DNA of 64,000 nt from Chryseobacterium jejuense (lineage in GTDB: Bacteria > Bacteroidota > Bacteroidia > Flavobacteriales > Weeksellaceae), in assembly GCF_900100075.1 (NCBI RefSeq), contig NZ_FNEG01000007.1, positions 124,001-188,000 of the forward strand. The letters are read 5' to 3'. The notes under the pieces are model-generated. The model searched no databases. It was not told the origin of the DNA and saw nothing but the letters and a program-made list of their open reading frames with translations. Of the stretch, positions 8,227-16,775 are shown piece after piece (position 1 is the first letter of the stretch; each line of letters opens with the position of its first letter). Position numbers and translations under genes: made by a program.

Positions 8227-8997
8227 TTACTTGGTAAACTTTAAAGGATATTTTACATTTTTGTAATCGTCAATACTTGCTTTAAGTGATCCTACTGCTA
8301 ATTCTGCTTTCAAAAGCATCGGTAAGTGGTTAGCATCATTGGAAACCCACATGGTTACCCCTTCTTTTTCCTTAAATACTCTTCCGCTTTTTACAGATGG
8401 GATAATCTTTAAACAATTAATAGTACCGAATTTTGTTTTTAAGTTCTCAGTTCCTGTCACTTTAAGCTGAAAAGGGAACATTTCATCATCAATCCATACA
8501 TTCATATTGATTACGGTTCCTACTTTTAGTTCATCCGGACTTTTGCTTCTTAAATAATAGAAACATGAAAGCATATCCTGAACACCCTTCACAGACTTTA
8601 TTACCTTTGAACCATTGGCTGGTGTTTTCTTATCGGTTAAAATTAAAGTATTGTTATCGTGATTGAAAGCTGTTTCAAAATGCTGACGGTAACCTCCTTC
8701 ACGTACATTTCGTACATAGTAGCTTGGCAATCCGCTTGCGCTGTCAATAAAGCTTTCATAAAGGTCTTCTACTTTGAAGAAAGCTTTTACAGCACCCGTG
8801 GTTTGTCCGGTACCTTTTACATAGAGATGTGGAGCCCCTTTGTAGGTAGTCTTTTTAGTGGTAAGGTTGGCAGTTCCGGCATTTAAGAAGCCATAATGGA
8901 TTCTAAGCGTGATGGATTCGCCATCTGAGATGTTATCAATCTGAGCAGACCCTAAAAAGAATATAAATACTGCAAAAAGGTTTAAAATTTTCTTCAT
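8227..8997 (-). CDS. DUF3108 exported protein
   Basis: Exported protein of 256 residues with a signal peptide (MKKILNLFAVFIFFLGSAQ). The body is a beta-rich DUF3108 domain with typical SITLRIHYGFLNAGTANL near the N-terminus and YYLRSKSPDELKVGTVINMNVWIDDE in the middle. The family is predicted periplasmic or outer-membrane associated, distantly similar to lipoprotein-carrier folds; its function is not established. Minus-strand TAAATTTG (9030-9023) lies about 25 nt before the ATG. Confidence 0.82.
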   Translation of the reverse strand: MKKILNLFAVFIFFLGSAQIDNISDGESITLRIHYGFLNAGTANLTTKKTTYKGAPHLYVKGTGQTTGAVKAFFKVEDLYESFIDSASGLPSYYVRNVREGGYRQHFETAFNHDNNTLILTDKKTPANGSKVIKSVKGVQDMLSCFYYLRSKSPDELKVGTVINMNVWIDDEMFPFQLKVTGTENLKTKFGTINCLKIIPSVKSGRVFKEKEGVTMWVSNDANHLPMLLKAELAVGSLKASIDDYKNVKYPLKFTK

Positions 8998-9108
8998 AAT
9001 ATGACATTTACAAAAACGTTGCCAAATTTAATATCTTAAATAAGAGATATTTGATAAATCTCAGCTTTTTATTTAGAATCAATTAAATATGCTTCGCATT
9101 AAAATTAG

Positions 9109-9116
9109 TAAATTTG
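9109..9116 (+). promoter_or_regulatory. -7 element of the flavin reductase/ferredoxin pair
   Basis: TAAATTTG fits TAnnTTTG, 32 nt upstream of the ATG at 9149. A -33 TTG is not evident. Confidence 0.4.
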
Positions 9117-9148
9117 CAGTTACATGTATAATTAAATTATCTTAAATT

Positions 9149-10204
9149 ATGATAACCACTGATATATTGATCATAGGTGCAGGGCCTACAGGGCTTTTCG
9201 CAGTTTTTGAAGCTGGTCTTTTAAAAATGAAGTGCCACATTATTGACGCACTTCCACAACCGGGAGGGCAATTGGCTGAACTTTATCCTAAGAAACCTAT
9301 TTTTGATATTCCGGGGTATCCTTCAGTGAATGCTGGAGAATTAGTGGATAATTTGATGGAGCAGATCAAGCAGTTCCAACCTGGATTCACTTTAGGTGAA
9401 ACCGCTGTTTCTTACACAAAGGTTGATGATGAGTGGTTTGAAGTGGTAACCAACAAAGGTACTGTTCATAGATGTAAAGCGATTGCTATTGCAGGTGGAT
9501 TAGGAACTTTTGAACCTAGAAAACCTACTTTCGAAAATTTAGCTGATTATGAAGAAAAAGGTCTTGAATATTTCGTTAAAGAACCTGAGCACTTCAGAAA
9601 TAAAAAAGTAGTAATTGCCGGAGGTGGAGATTCTGCCCTTGACTGGAGTATCTTCCTTTCTAATGTAGCAAGCGAAGTAACTTTAATCCACAGAAGAAAT
9701 GAGTTTAGAGGAGCTTTGGATTCTGTAGAAAAAGTTCAGGATCTGAAAAATGCTGGGAAAATTAAATTAATTACTCCTGCTGAAGTTACGGGTGTTAGCG
9801 GTGACGGAAAAGTAGAAGCAATCACTGTACAGAAAGACGGTGAGGATGCTTTTGAAATTGAAACAGATTATTTCATTCCATTATTCGGATTGACTCCAAA
9901 ATTAGGGGAAATCGGAAACTGGGGATTAAATATTGAGAAGAATGCGATTGTAGTAAACAACGCTCTTGATTATCAGACTAACATCGACGGTATTTACGCA
10001 ATTGGAGATATCAATACTTATCCAGGTAAATTGAAGTTAATTCTTTGTGGTTTCCACGAGGCTACTTTAATGTGTCAGAGTGTTTATAACAGACTGAATC
10101 CTGGTAAAAAATTCGTATTAAAATATACAACCGTAAGTGGAGTAGACGGATTTGACGGAAGTCGTAAGGAAGCAGAGAAGGCTGTTGTGAAAAAAATTGA
10201 CTAA
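9149..10204 (+). CDS. Thioredoxin-reductase-like ferredoxin-NADP reductase
   Basis: Cytoplasmic FAD/NAD(P) oxidoreductase of 351 residues, predicted to pass electrons between NADPH and the 2Fe-2S ferredoxin encoded next to it. FAD-binding GAGPTG at 10-15, the PQPGGQL segment near 36-42, NAD(P)-binding GGGDSALD at 158-165 and the second FAD motif YAIGDINTYP near 280 are all present. It lacks the CxxC of true thioredoxin reductases, which is what marks the TrxR-like ferredoxin-NADP reductase subgroup. It is followed 12 bp later by the ferredoxin gene. Confidence 0.9.
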   Translation: MITTDILIIGAGPTGLFAVFEAGLLKMKCHIIDALPQPGGQLAELYPKKPIFDIPGYPSVNAGELVDNLMEQIKQFQPGFTLGETAVSYTKVDDEWFEVVTNKGTVHRCKAIAIAGGLGTFEPRKPTFENLADYEEKGLEYFVKEPEHFRNKKVVIAGGGDSALDWSIFLSNVASEVTLIHRRNEFRGALDSVEKVQDLKNAGKIKLITPAEVTGVSGDGKVEAITVQKDGEDAFEIETDYFIPLFGLTPKLGEIGNWGLNIEKNAIVVNNALDYQTNIDGIYAIGDINTYPGKLKLILCGFHEATLMCQSVYNRLNPGKKFVLKYTTVSGVDGFDGSRKEAEKAVVKKID

Positions 10205-10216
10205 TTTTGCAGAATT

Positions 10217-10546
10217 ATGTCAGATATTAATATTAAAATCACCGACAGAGAAGGTGTAACCCACGATGTTATTGCTCCAACGGATATGTCCATGAACTTA
10301 ATGGAGATCATTCGTTCTTATGAATTGGCTGAAGAAGGTACTATTGGTGTATGCGGCGGAATGGCGATGTGTGCTTCATGCCAGGTTTATGTAATCAATG
10401 ATCCTGGTCTGGAACCAATGGGAGATGAAGAAGATGCAATGCTTGCTGAAGCTTTCCACGTGAAAGATAACAGCCGATTAGGATGCCAGCTGCATATTGC
10501 AGATGCCATGGAAGGGCTTGAAGTGGAAATTGCTCCTTATCCTTAG
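10217..10546 (+). CDS. 2Fe-2S ferredoxin, adrenodoxin type
   Basis: Soluble 2Fe-2S electron carrier of 109 residues. The cluster ligands appear as Cys46, Cys52, Cys55 (CGGMAMCASC, spacing C-x5-C-x2-C) and Cys90 (LGCQLH), the adrenodoxin/ISC-ferredoxin pattern. Located 12 bp after the reductase gene, so the two likely form one electron-transfer unit. A TAATTTTG box overlaps the reductase stop codon (10202-10209) and could add an internal promoter, but I see no well-spaced -33 element for it. Confidence 0.92.
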   Translation: MSDINIKITDREGVTHDVIAPTDMSMNLMEIIRSYELAEEGTIGVCGGMAMCASCQVYVINDPGLEPMGDEEDAMLAEAFHVKDNSRLGCQLHIADAMEGLEVEIAPYP

Positions 10547-10570
10547 AAAATATTTTTTAATCTTAATAAG

Positions 10571-10610
10571 AAACCCGTTCGAGTTTTTCGAACGGGTTTT
10601 TGTTTTTATG
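10571..10610. terminator. Bidirectional terminator, ferredoxin / prolyl oligopeptidase
   Basis: AAACCCGTTCGA (10571-10582) pairs perfectly with TCGAACGGGTTT (10588-10599) over a 5-nt loop, with T tracts on the plus side and A/T on the minus side. It lies between the two convergent genes. Confidence 0.85.
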
Positions 10611-10622
10611 AATTATTGACTT

Positions 10623-12773
10623 TTATTTCTTAGCTGGTTGAAATTTCGGGTGTCCAGCCTGCCATAATGCAAAAGCGAAAATATCAGAATATTCTTTGAA
10701 GACTACATCCAGGTCACTTGTGAAATGACCGTTTTCGTAATTGACATACAATAGAACGGGTTTCTCAGATGCTGTACTGTTTTGTAGTGTTGCTGCAAAT
10801 TTTGCTGGTTCCCATGGGGTAATTCTGGAGTCATTCATTCCGGTACGAACAATCACTGCAGGATATTTTACTCCTTTTTTAACCTTGCTTTGTGCGTCCA
10901 TTTCAATAAGATATTTAGTATCCTCAGCATTCTTTAAACTTCCTACTTCAGGAATCTGATTAGCTCCATTGGCTGAGTTTTGAGAACGAAGAACATTAGT
11001 CATTCCTACTTCCGCGATAGCAACGGCAAATAAATCCGGTCTTTCTGTAATGGCTCTTCCAATAAGAACACCTCCCATACTGACTCCGTTACCAATTAAT
11101 TTTGAAGGAGAAGTGTATTTTTGGTCAACAAGATATTCTGAACAGGCAATGAAATCTTTCCATGTATTAGGTTTTTTAGCTTTCATTCCGTCTTTATGCC
11201 AGTTTTCACCTTTTTCTCCACCTCCTCTCACATGGGCAATAGCAACAACTACACCTTGCTCAAGCAGTACAGACAACCTGTTTGAAAAGCGTGGAGTAGA
11301 AGAGATCCCATAGCCGCCATATCCGGTGATGTAAGCAAGTGTACTGCCATCCATTTTCATGTTTTTAGGATAGATAACAGAAAGAGGAACCATAGCACCA
11401 TCATGGCTTTTTACTTCTACTTCTTTTACTACATAGGATGCATTATAATCAGGGTATTTGCTGTCCCCATTGAAATATTTACTTTTAATAACTTTCCCAT
11501 CCTGAGGAGTGTATTCATAGAATGTATTCGGGGTAAGCCAGTTGCTGTTATTGCATTGCAGATGATCGTTTTCACGGGAGTTAAGGGAAGCGGAAGTATT
11601 GACTCCATTAGGTAACGGTACCTTTTTTATAGCTAATGTTTTAAGGTCAATTTGATATTTATCCTGAGTAATACCATTGTTTAAAGCATAGAATAAATAA
11701 TTTTTAGAATTGTGTATTGACTTGATTACGGCATTACCCTCCGGAACGATAATTTTAGCATTATCAAAGTCAGGGTTTGACAGGCTCGTAAGTCCTATTT
11801 TGTAATTTGGTGCATTTTTGTGACTAAGGAAAAATAATTGATCTCCTTTAATAAAAGTTTGAGTAATATCGTCTGAAGCTTTTATAATCTGTTTCCATGT
11901 GATTTTTTTATCCTTTAAAGCAGAATAAGGAGCATAGAATTGAGGACTTTCCAATTTGGTAGAACCTATATTAAGGAAGATGTATTGATAGTCTTCAGAA
12001 AACTCAATCATTGGAAATTGCTCTGTTAGCATATTGATTTCGGGATTTGCCTCTCTTGATGCCAGTACAATATCCTGATCAGAATGGGTTCCCAGTTTGT
12101 GCAGCATTGCTTTCATCTCTTTCAAGAGCATATTGCTGTTGGGATCTCCGGTACTCATCTTGGTGTAAATAATAGATTGGTCATCTGGGGTAAACTCAAA
12201 GTTGAACTCACTCCAAATAGGACTCAGTGTATCGTCAAGTATTTTTTTTGTTTGTAAGTTTAAAATCTTAATCTCACAAATTTCACCACCGGATTGCGAA
12301 AATAGTAACGCTATTTTATTGCCTTTGGAATCTATTGAAAAATTAGTGACCTGAGCATTCTTTTTATATGTTTCGGGATCAAATATCAATGTTTCTTTTC
12401 CTGTAGAAATATCTCTGGTATATAGCTTGGAAAGCTTCTCGTTCTTTTTTGTTTTAAGATAGAAATAAAAATTTCCTCTTTGTTTCGCATAGCTGTAAGA
12501 ATCACCTCCCATTTCCTGAACCTGCTTCATGCGATTATAAAGAGTTTCACGATTAGGTATTTTATCAATAATAATATGGCTGTAGTCTGACTCAGCTTTA
12601 AACCATGTTTGTACTTCTGGGCTTTTCAGGTCTTCCAGCCATTGATAATTGTCAGTAATCTTTGTTCCAAAATAATCATCGGTTACAGGTTTCTCCGGTG
12701 TTTTTGGGTAACTATATTGAGCGAAACCGATCTGGCTTAACAATAGACAGCCGGCTAGAAATACATTTTTCAT
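10623..12773 (-). CDS. S9 prolyl oligopeptidase, exported
   Basis: Serine peptidase of 716 residues cleaving short peptides after proline, predicted periplasmic because of the signal peptide (MKNVFLAGCLLLSQIGFAQ). After the start of the mature protein (YPKTPEKPVTDDYFGTKITD, near 22-41) comes the seven-bladed propeller (to about 430) and the alpha/beta hydrolase domain with catalytic Ser565 (GVSMGG), Asp648 (GMNDSR) and His683 (ENGHFT). The complete triad indicates an active enzyme. Minus-strand TATTTTTG at 12818-12811 marks a probable promoter. Confidence 0.93.
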   Translation of the reverse strand: MKNVFLAGCLLLSQIGFAQYSYPKTPEKPVTDDYFGTKITDNYQWLEDLKSPEVQTWFKAESDYSHIIIDKIPNRETLYNRMKQVQEMGGDSYSYAKQRGNFYFYLKTKKNEKLSKLYTRDISTGKETLIFDPETYKKNAQVTNFSIDSKGNKIALLFSQSGGEICEIKILNLQTKKILDDTLSPIWSEFNFEFTPDDQSIIYTKMSTGDPNSNMLLKEMKAMLHKLGTHSDQDIVLASREANPEINMLTEQFPMIEFSEDYQYIFLNIGSTKLESPQFYAPYSALKDKKITWKQIIKASDDITQTFIKGDQLFFLSHKNAPNYKIGLTSLSNPDFDNAKIIVPEGNAVIKSIHNSKNYLFYALNNGITQDKYQIDLKTLAIKKVPLPNGVNTSASLNSRENDHLQCNNSNWLTPNTFYEYTPQDGKVIKSKYFNGDSKYPDYNASYVVKEVEVKSHDGAMVPLSVIYPKNMKMDGSTLAYITGYGGYGISSTPRFSNRLSVLLEQGVVVAIAHVRGGGEKGENWHKDGMKAKKPNTWKDFIACSEYLVDQKYTSPSKLIGNGVSMGGVLIGRAITERPDLFAVAIAEVGMTNVLRSQNSANGANQIPEVGSLKNAEDTKYLIEMDAQSKVKKGVKYPAVIVRTGMNDSRITPWEPAKFAATLQNSTASEKPVLLYVNYENGHFTSDLDVVFKEYSDIFAFALWQAGHPKFQPAKK

Positions 12774-12856
12774 GGCATTATTTCTTTTAATAGTGATAAA
12801 ATTTTAATTGCAAAAATACTAAACTATGTCTAAGAAATGATGATAGATATATAAAA

Positions 12857-12889
12857 AAAGAAGGAATACTCTAAAAATATTCCTTCTTT
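12857..12889 (-). terminator. Terminator of the LOG-family gene
   Basis: AAAGAAGGAATA (12857-12868) pairs with TATTCCTTCTTT (12878-12889), a 12-bp perfect stem with a 9-nt loop, 6 bp after the stop codon of the minus-strand gene. Confidence 0.85.
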
Positions 12890-12895
12890 GTATAA

Positions 12896-13477
12896 TTAAA
12901 CTTCTTCTTTAGAAATCCATTTTCCAACGGTAGGAGCCTGATAATTTTTCATCTTTTCCAGGAGTTCATCTATAGTGTCACTGATGAGAAGCATATCTCG
13001 ATTTACAGCTTTTAAAAAGCCCTTATTTACCATATTTTCAACCAAATTAATCAGATCATTGTAGAATCCGTCAATATTCAAAATACCAATAGGCTTTTTG
13101 TGAAGACCAAGCTGTGCCCATGTGATCATTTCGAAGAACTCTTCCAAAGTTCCATAACCGCCTGGAAGAACGATAACACCATCACAAAGGTCACTCATTT
13201 TCGTTTTTCTCTCGTGCATGGTTTCCACAAGAACGAGTTCTGTAAGGTTTTTATGGGCAATTTCTTTAGCTTGTAAAAACTGAGGAAGAACACCAGTCAC
13301 TTTTCCGTTTTCACTTAAAGCTCCGTTGGCTATGGTTCCCATTAAACCGGTTTCTGAGCCACCGTAAATAAGTTGTATGTTTTGTTTTGCTAAAGTCTGG
13401 CCAAGTAAAAATGCCTGTTCTTCATAAATTTTATCTGTGCCGAAACTTGAGCCGCAGAATACTGTAATACTTTTCAT
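12896..13477 (-). CDS. LOG-family (TIGR00730) Rossmann-fold protein
   Basis: Cytoplasmic protein of 193 residues with the family signature PGGYGTLEE at 105-113 and the N-terminal nucleotide-binding FCGSSFG. Members are called cytokinin riboside 5'-monophosphate phosphoribohydrolases because plant and some bacterial homologues cleave nucleoside monophosphates to free base plus ribose 5-phosphate; the natural substrate in flavobacteria is not established. It is monocistronic, with its own terminator. Confidence 0.9.
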   Translation of the reverse strand: MKSITVFCGSSFGTDKIYEEQAFLLGQTLAKQNIQLIYGGSETGLMGTIANGALSENGKVTGVLPQFLQAKEIAHKNLTELVLVETMHERKTKMSDLCDGVIVLPGGYGTLEEFFEMITWAQLGLHKKPIGILNIDGFYNDLINLVENMVNKGFLKAVNRDMLLISDTIDELLEKMKNYQAPTVGKWISKEEV

Positions 13478-13494
13478 ATTTAAATATTTTTTGG

Positions 13495-13622
13495 AACCAT
13501 TAAGGTATTTTAAGTGATTAAGGAAAGGTAAGAAAATATCGGGGATATTCTTAAGTGGGGTGCTTTTCCAATCCGCTTGCGGATTCTTAATAATCTTAAC
13601 TGCTTACAATATCTTAATGGTT
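13495..13622. repeat. Long imperfect palindrome with AACCATTAAG ends
   Basis: The ends AACCATTAAG (from 13495) and CTTAATGGTT (to 13622) are perfect complements. The match continues inward with few mismatches for about 30 nt (GGTATTTTAAGTGATTAAG versus the complement of CTTAACTGCTTACAATAT). An internal hairpin AATCCGC/GCGGATT (13570-13585) lies off-centre. It contains no coding frame and sits upstream of the LOG gene. Confidence 0.7.
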
Positions 13623-13635
13623 TAAATTAAACTAA

Positions 13636-13667
13636 AAATATCCAAAATCAAAAGACTTTGGATATTT
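13636..13667 (-). terminator. Terminator of pepD
   Basis: AAATATCCAAA (13636-13646) pairs with TTTGGATATTT (13657-13667) over a 10-nt loop, 20 bp beyond the pepD stop codon. Confidence 0.75.
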
Positions 13668-13687
13668 AATATAGTTATTTTACTATT

Positions 13688-15130
13688 TTATTTTTGAGGA
13701 ATATTCGCTAAAATATCTTTCAGGAAGCTCCAGAATTTCTGAGCAGAAGGAATGTTCGCTTTCTCATCAGGAGAGTGTGCTCCTCTGATGGTTGGTCCGA
13801 AACTTACCATTTCCATTTCAGGATAATTAGCTCCAATGATACCACATTCTAAGCCTGCGTGACAAGCTACTACATGAGGTTTTTCATTGAATTTCTCTGT
13901 GTAGATCTTTTCCATAATCTGTACAATTTCAGATCCTGGTCTTGGTTTCCACCCTGGGTATGAACCACTGAATACTACATTCATTCCAGCCAATTCCGCT
14001 ACAGACTTCAACTGTTCTGCTGTTGAATATTTAGAAGAGTCTACCGAAGATCTTGTAAGGTTAAGGATTTTTAATTCTCCACCTTTCAACTCAACTCTAG
14101 CAACGTTGTTAGAAGCTTCCACAAGGTCTGCTACATCAGGACTCATTCTGTATACTCCGTTGTGAAGAGCTTTTAAAGTAAGGATTACTTTTTTAGAATC
14201 AGCTTCTGAAATAGCGCTGTCAGAAGAAGTAGAGTTTTCAATATTGATCTGAAGACCTGCTTCTACAGACGCAAATTCTTCTAAAATTTCTGATTTAAGA
14301 ACAGTAACTTCCTGGATGAACTCTTGTGCATTTCTTACTGAGATGACAGCAACACCTTCTCTTGGAATAGCATTTCTTAATCCACCACCATCAATAGAGA
14401 TCAGTTCTATATTTTGATTTTCTAATCCTTTATAAAGAAGTCTTCCCAGGATAATGTTTGCGTTTCCGAAACCTTTATGAATATCCATTCCAGAGTGTCC
14501 TCCCTGTAAACCTTTTACTTCAATTCTTACAACTTGCCCTTTTGAAGCTTCTACTGCATAGTTTTGAGTAATGGTAACATCTACACCTCCAGCACAGCCT
14601 ATGTCAATTTCATCATCCTCTTCCGTATCAAGATTCAATAGGATTTCTCCGGTAAGCTGCCCTGGTTTTAAACCAATAGCTCCAGTCATTCCTGTTTCTT
14701 CGTCAATGGTGAATAAAGCCTCCAATGCAGGGTGCGGGATGTCTGAACTTTCAAGAATAGACATAATAGTAGCTACTCCTAAACCGTTATCAGCTCCTAA
14801 AGTAGTTCCTTTTGCTTTTACCCAGTCCCCGTCAATTTCCATTTTGATTCCTTCTGTCTCAAAATCGAAATTAACGTCATTGTTCTTCTGGCAAACCATA
14901 TCCAAATGCGATTGAAGGACAATAGCTTTACGGTTTTCCATTCCTGCAGTGGCAGGTTTTTTAATAATTACGTTTCCTACTTCATCTACAGTAGTTTCTA
15001 AGCCTAAATCTTCACCAAATCCTTTGATGAAAGCAATTACTTTTTCCTCTTTTTTAGATGGTCTTGGAACTGCATTTAATTTGGAGAAATTTTTCCAGAT
15101 TATTTGCGGCTCTATGTTAGATAATGCCAT
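13688..15130 (-). CDS. pepD: Cytosol nonspecific dipeptidase / aminoacylhistidine dipeptidase
   Basis: M20-family (PepD, M20C) zinc dipeptidase of 480 residues that hydrolyses dipeptides such as aminoacyl-histidine in the cytoplasm. Metal-binding and catalytic residues are visible: His75 and Asp77 in LQSHLDMVC, Asp114 in LGADNG, the catalytic/metal Glu pair in TIDEETG (near 144-145) and the C-terminal CHAGLECG. There is no signal peptide. Length agrees with PepD (about 485). Minus-strand TAAATTTG (15154-15147) lies just before the ATG. Confidence 0.95.
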   Translation of the reverse strand: MALSNIEPQIIWKNFSKLNAVPRPSKKEEKVIAFIKGFGEDLGLETTVDEVGNVIIKKPATAGMENRKAIVLQSHLDMVCQKNNDVNFDFETEGIKMEIDGDWVKAKGTTLGADNGLGVATIMSILESSDIPHPALEALFTIDEETGMTGAIGLKPGQLTGEILLNLDTEEDDEIDIGCAGGVDVTITQNYAVEASKGQVVRIEVKGLQGGHSGMDIHKGFGNANIILGRLLYKGLENQNIELISIDGGGLRNAIPREGVAVISVRNAQEFIQEVTVLKSEILEEFASVEAGLQINIENSTSSDSAISEADSKKVILTLKALHNGVYRMSPDVADLVEASNNVARVELKGGELKILNLTRSSVDSSKYSTAEQLKSVAELAGMNVVFSGSYPGWKPRPGSEIVQIMEKIYTEKFNEKPHVVACHAGLECGIIGANYPEMEMVSFGPTIRGAHSPDEKANIPSAQKFWSFLKDILANIPQK

Positions 15131-15161
15131 TGAAATTTATTTTTCTCAAATTTACAAAATA

Positions 15162-15194
15162 AAAAATGCTTCTGTAGAATACAAAAGCATTTTT
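15162..15194 (-). terminator. Terminator of the lipoprotein operon
   Basis: AAAAATGCTT (15162-15171) and AAGCATTTTT (15185-15194) form a 10-bp stem with a 13-nt loop, 59 bp after the stop codon of the minus-strand lipoprotein gene. Confidence 0.65.
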
Positions 15195-15252
15195 ATGAGT
15201 TATAAAAGAATGAACAAGCAAATTTTCCAATGAGCTTATTCATTTTTTGTTG

Positions 15253-15744
15253 TTAACATCCACATTCTCCATAAATGGGTGTGGTAATAACACTGCCATC
15301 CGGTTTTTCAATCGTTAGGGTGCCTTCAAAGAGTAGAGCCTCTTCGCCTTTAATCTTTTTACCTTTTACGGAGATTTTGTAATCATTATTTTCTATTTCC
15401 TTGGTCAATTCTTCATCTACTTCCATATCACTTGAAGAGATAAGGTTCATAGCGAGTCTTTTACCATCCAGTTTCATATAGGCTGTTTTTCCGGCATCAT
15501 CCGCATAGATATATTTTTCAGCTTCAAAATCAGACTTGTTTCTTGCAAAATAGCATGAACATTCTTTGATTTCTTCAGGGAATGAAATGGTTTCAATCTG
15601 AATTTTTCCAGAAGGAATACTAGCTGTAGCAGAATCTTTAGCAATACTTGATGAATCAGTGGTGGCGTTTGCAGACACTGTTTCTTTGTCTTTTTTACAG
15701 GCAACGAAAAGAAATGCAGAAAATAAAACGATTAGGTATTTCAT
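15253..15744 (-). CDS. Hypothetical lipoprotein
   Basis: I do not recognise the family. The 163-residue protein has a lipoprotein signal peptide (MKYLIVLFSAFLFVA, lipobox Cys16, then KKDK), a low-complexity Ser/Thr/Ala linker to about residue 45, and a compact C-terminal domain with CSC near 61-63 and a terminal CGC (ECGC at the very end), suggesting disulphides in the periplasm. It starts 20 bp after the LURP-one-like gene, so the two are probably co-transcribed. Confidence 0.75.
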   Translation of the reverse strand: MKYLIVLFSAFLFVACKKDKETVSANATTDSSSIAKDSATASIPSGKIQIETISFPEEIKECSCYFARNKSDFEAEKYIYADDAGKTAYMKLDGKRLAMNLISSSDMEVDEELTKEIENNDYKISVKGKKIKGEEALLFEGTLTIEKPDGSVITTPIYGECGC

Positions 15745-15764
15745 GTGTTTGTGGTTTTGAAATG

Positions 15765-16370
15765 TTAGCCTCTTGCTCTTTCAAGAAGGGTCATCATTAA
15801 TAAGGAAAGGATTACTAAACTTTCTTCCTCATCATCAATGTCAATTAATCTATCTAATTGGAATCTTCTTCCAAAGAATGAAGGCATTTTTTTAAGTTTG
15901 AAGTACGCTTTGCCGTCAATACCGGTAACGGTATAAGATGGGTTCAGGAAGTATCCTGTAAACATTCCGATGATAGGAAGTTCACCTACAAAGCTATCCC
16001 AGAATCTTACCCATGCGTTATCTTCCTGTACCTTGAACTTAGGTTGGTCATTAGCATCTAGAATATCATAGCTTGATTTCCAAAGAGAACGCATCCCTTT
16101 TCTTGCTAATCTACCATAGTTTTTGTTGTCTACAATATCATTTAAAGAATAAGAAGCATTGAAATCAATCCATTGATTGGCTCTGATTCTGAAAAGTTCT
16201 TTTGATTTGCTTTCATCATTGAAAACGATAACGTCTTCTTTCAGTTTGAACATTTTCTGACGTACGTATGCTACGTAATTCCCATTTTTGTCAGTAATGT
16301 TGAAGTCACTGGCCAGTGTCGAAATTTTAAACTTGAAATCCAGTGGATAATTTAGGTTGTTAAGTACCAT
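15765..16370 (-). CDS. LURP-one-related / scramblase-like protein
   Basis: Protein of 201 residues resembling the LURP-one-related (Tubby/scramblase-like) beta-barrel family: alternating strands such as DFNITDKNGNYVAYVRQKMFKLKEDVIVFND and later WKSSYDILDANDQPKFKVQEDNAW. There is a hydrophobic stretch near 130-145 (GELPIIGMFTGYFL) and a final hydrophobic helix, but no signal peptide. The function of bacterial members is unknown. First gene of a probable two-gene operon with the lipoprotein downstream. Confidence 0.7.
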   Translation of the reverse strand: MVLNNLNYPLDFKFKISTLASDFNITDKNGNYVAYVRQKMFKLKEDVIVFNDESKSKELFRIRANQWIDFNASYSLNDIVDNKNYGRLARKGMRSLWKSSYDILDANDQPKFKVQEDNAWVRFWDSFVGELPIIGMFTGYFLNPSYTVTGIDGKAYFKLKKMPSFFGRRFQLDRLIDIDDEEESLVILSLLMMTLLERARG

Positions 16371-16775
16371 GTGTTAGTTTATTTTTTTTTCATATTTAAT
16401 TTGAGCCGCAAATATAATGGTTTTTTTATAGTTACAGCCTATAAGGATGAAGTTGGTGTTTAAAATATCAAAATGAGACATTATGTTGGCGAGAGTTGTT
16501 GACAAGAGATTTTGGAATGATAGATAATAGATGAAAGATAGTAGACATTCGCTGCAATAATATAACAATAGACGTTTTCTAAATTTCTAAATATGAATAG
16601 TGATTTTTGCTTCGTAGGTAAATCATGAATTGCTAAGACTGTAATAACTTTAAATATCAAAATTAACAAGTGCAGCGGATTGACAATTGACCATTCATTT
16701 TTTGGCATTCCGAAACTCAAAAAACTCCCCTTTAGAATAGATTGTTTTCCTTAAATATTGTTTATTTTTGTACCT
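16371..16775. other. 405-bp gene-free divergent gap
   Basis: No gene seen. About 16510-16550 has simple words (GATAGATAATAGATGAAAG). Positions 16596 to about 16650 repeat the segment near 43-100 (AATAGT, TTTTGCTTCGTA). Positions 16676-16700 carry GATTGACAATTGACCATTC words. The recR promoter occupies the right end. Confidence 0.5.
16743..16770 (+). promoter_or_regulatory. Promoter of recR, apparently leaderless
   Basis: TTG (16743-16745), a 17-nt spacer and TATTTTTG (16763-16770) match the Bacteroidota consensus. The recR ATG begins at 16776, only 5 nt after the -7 box, so transcription should start at or next to the start codon. Confidence 0.6.

Noticed and set aside
10202..10209. Internal promoter for the ferredoxin gene at TAATTTTG
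   Set aside because: The only TTG upstream is 14 nt away, outside the usual spacing, and the box coincides with the reductase stop codon.
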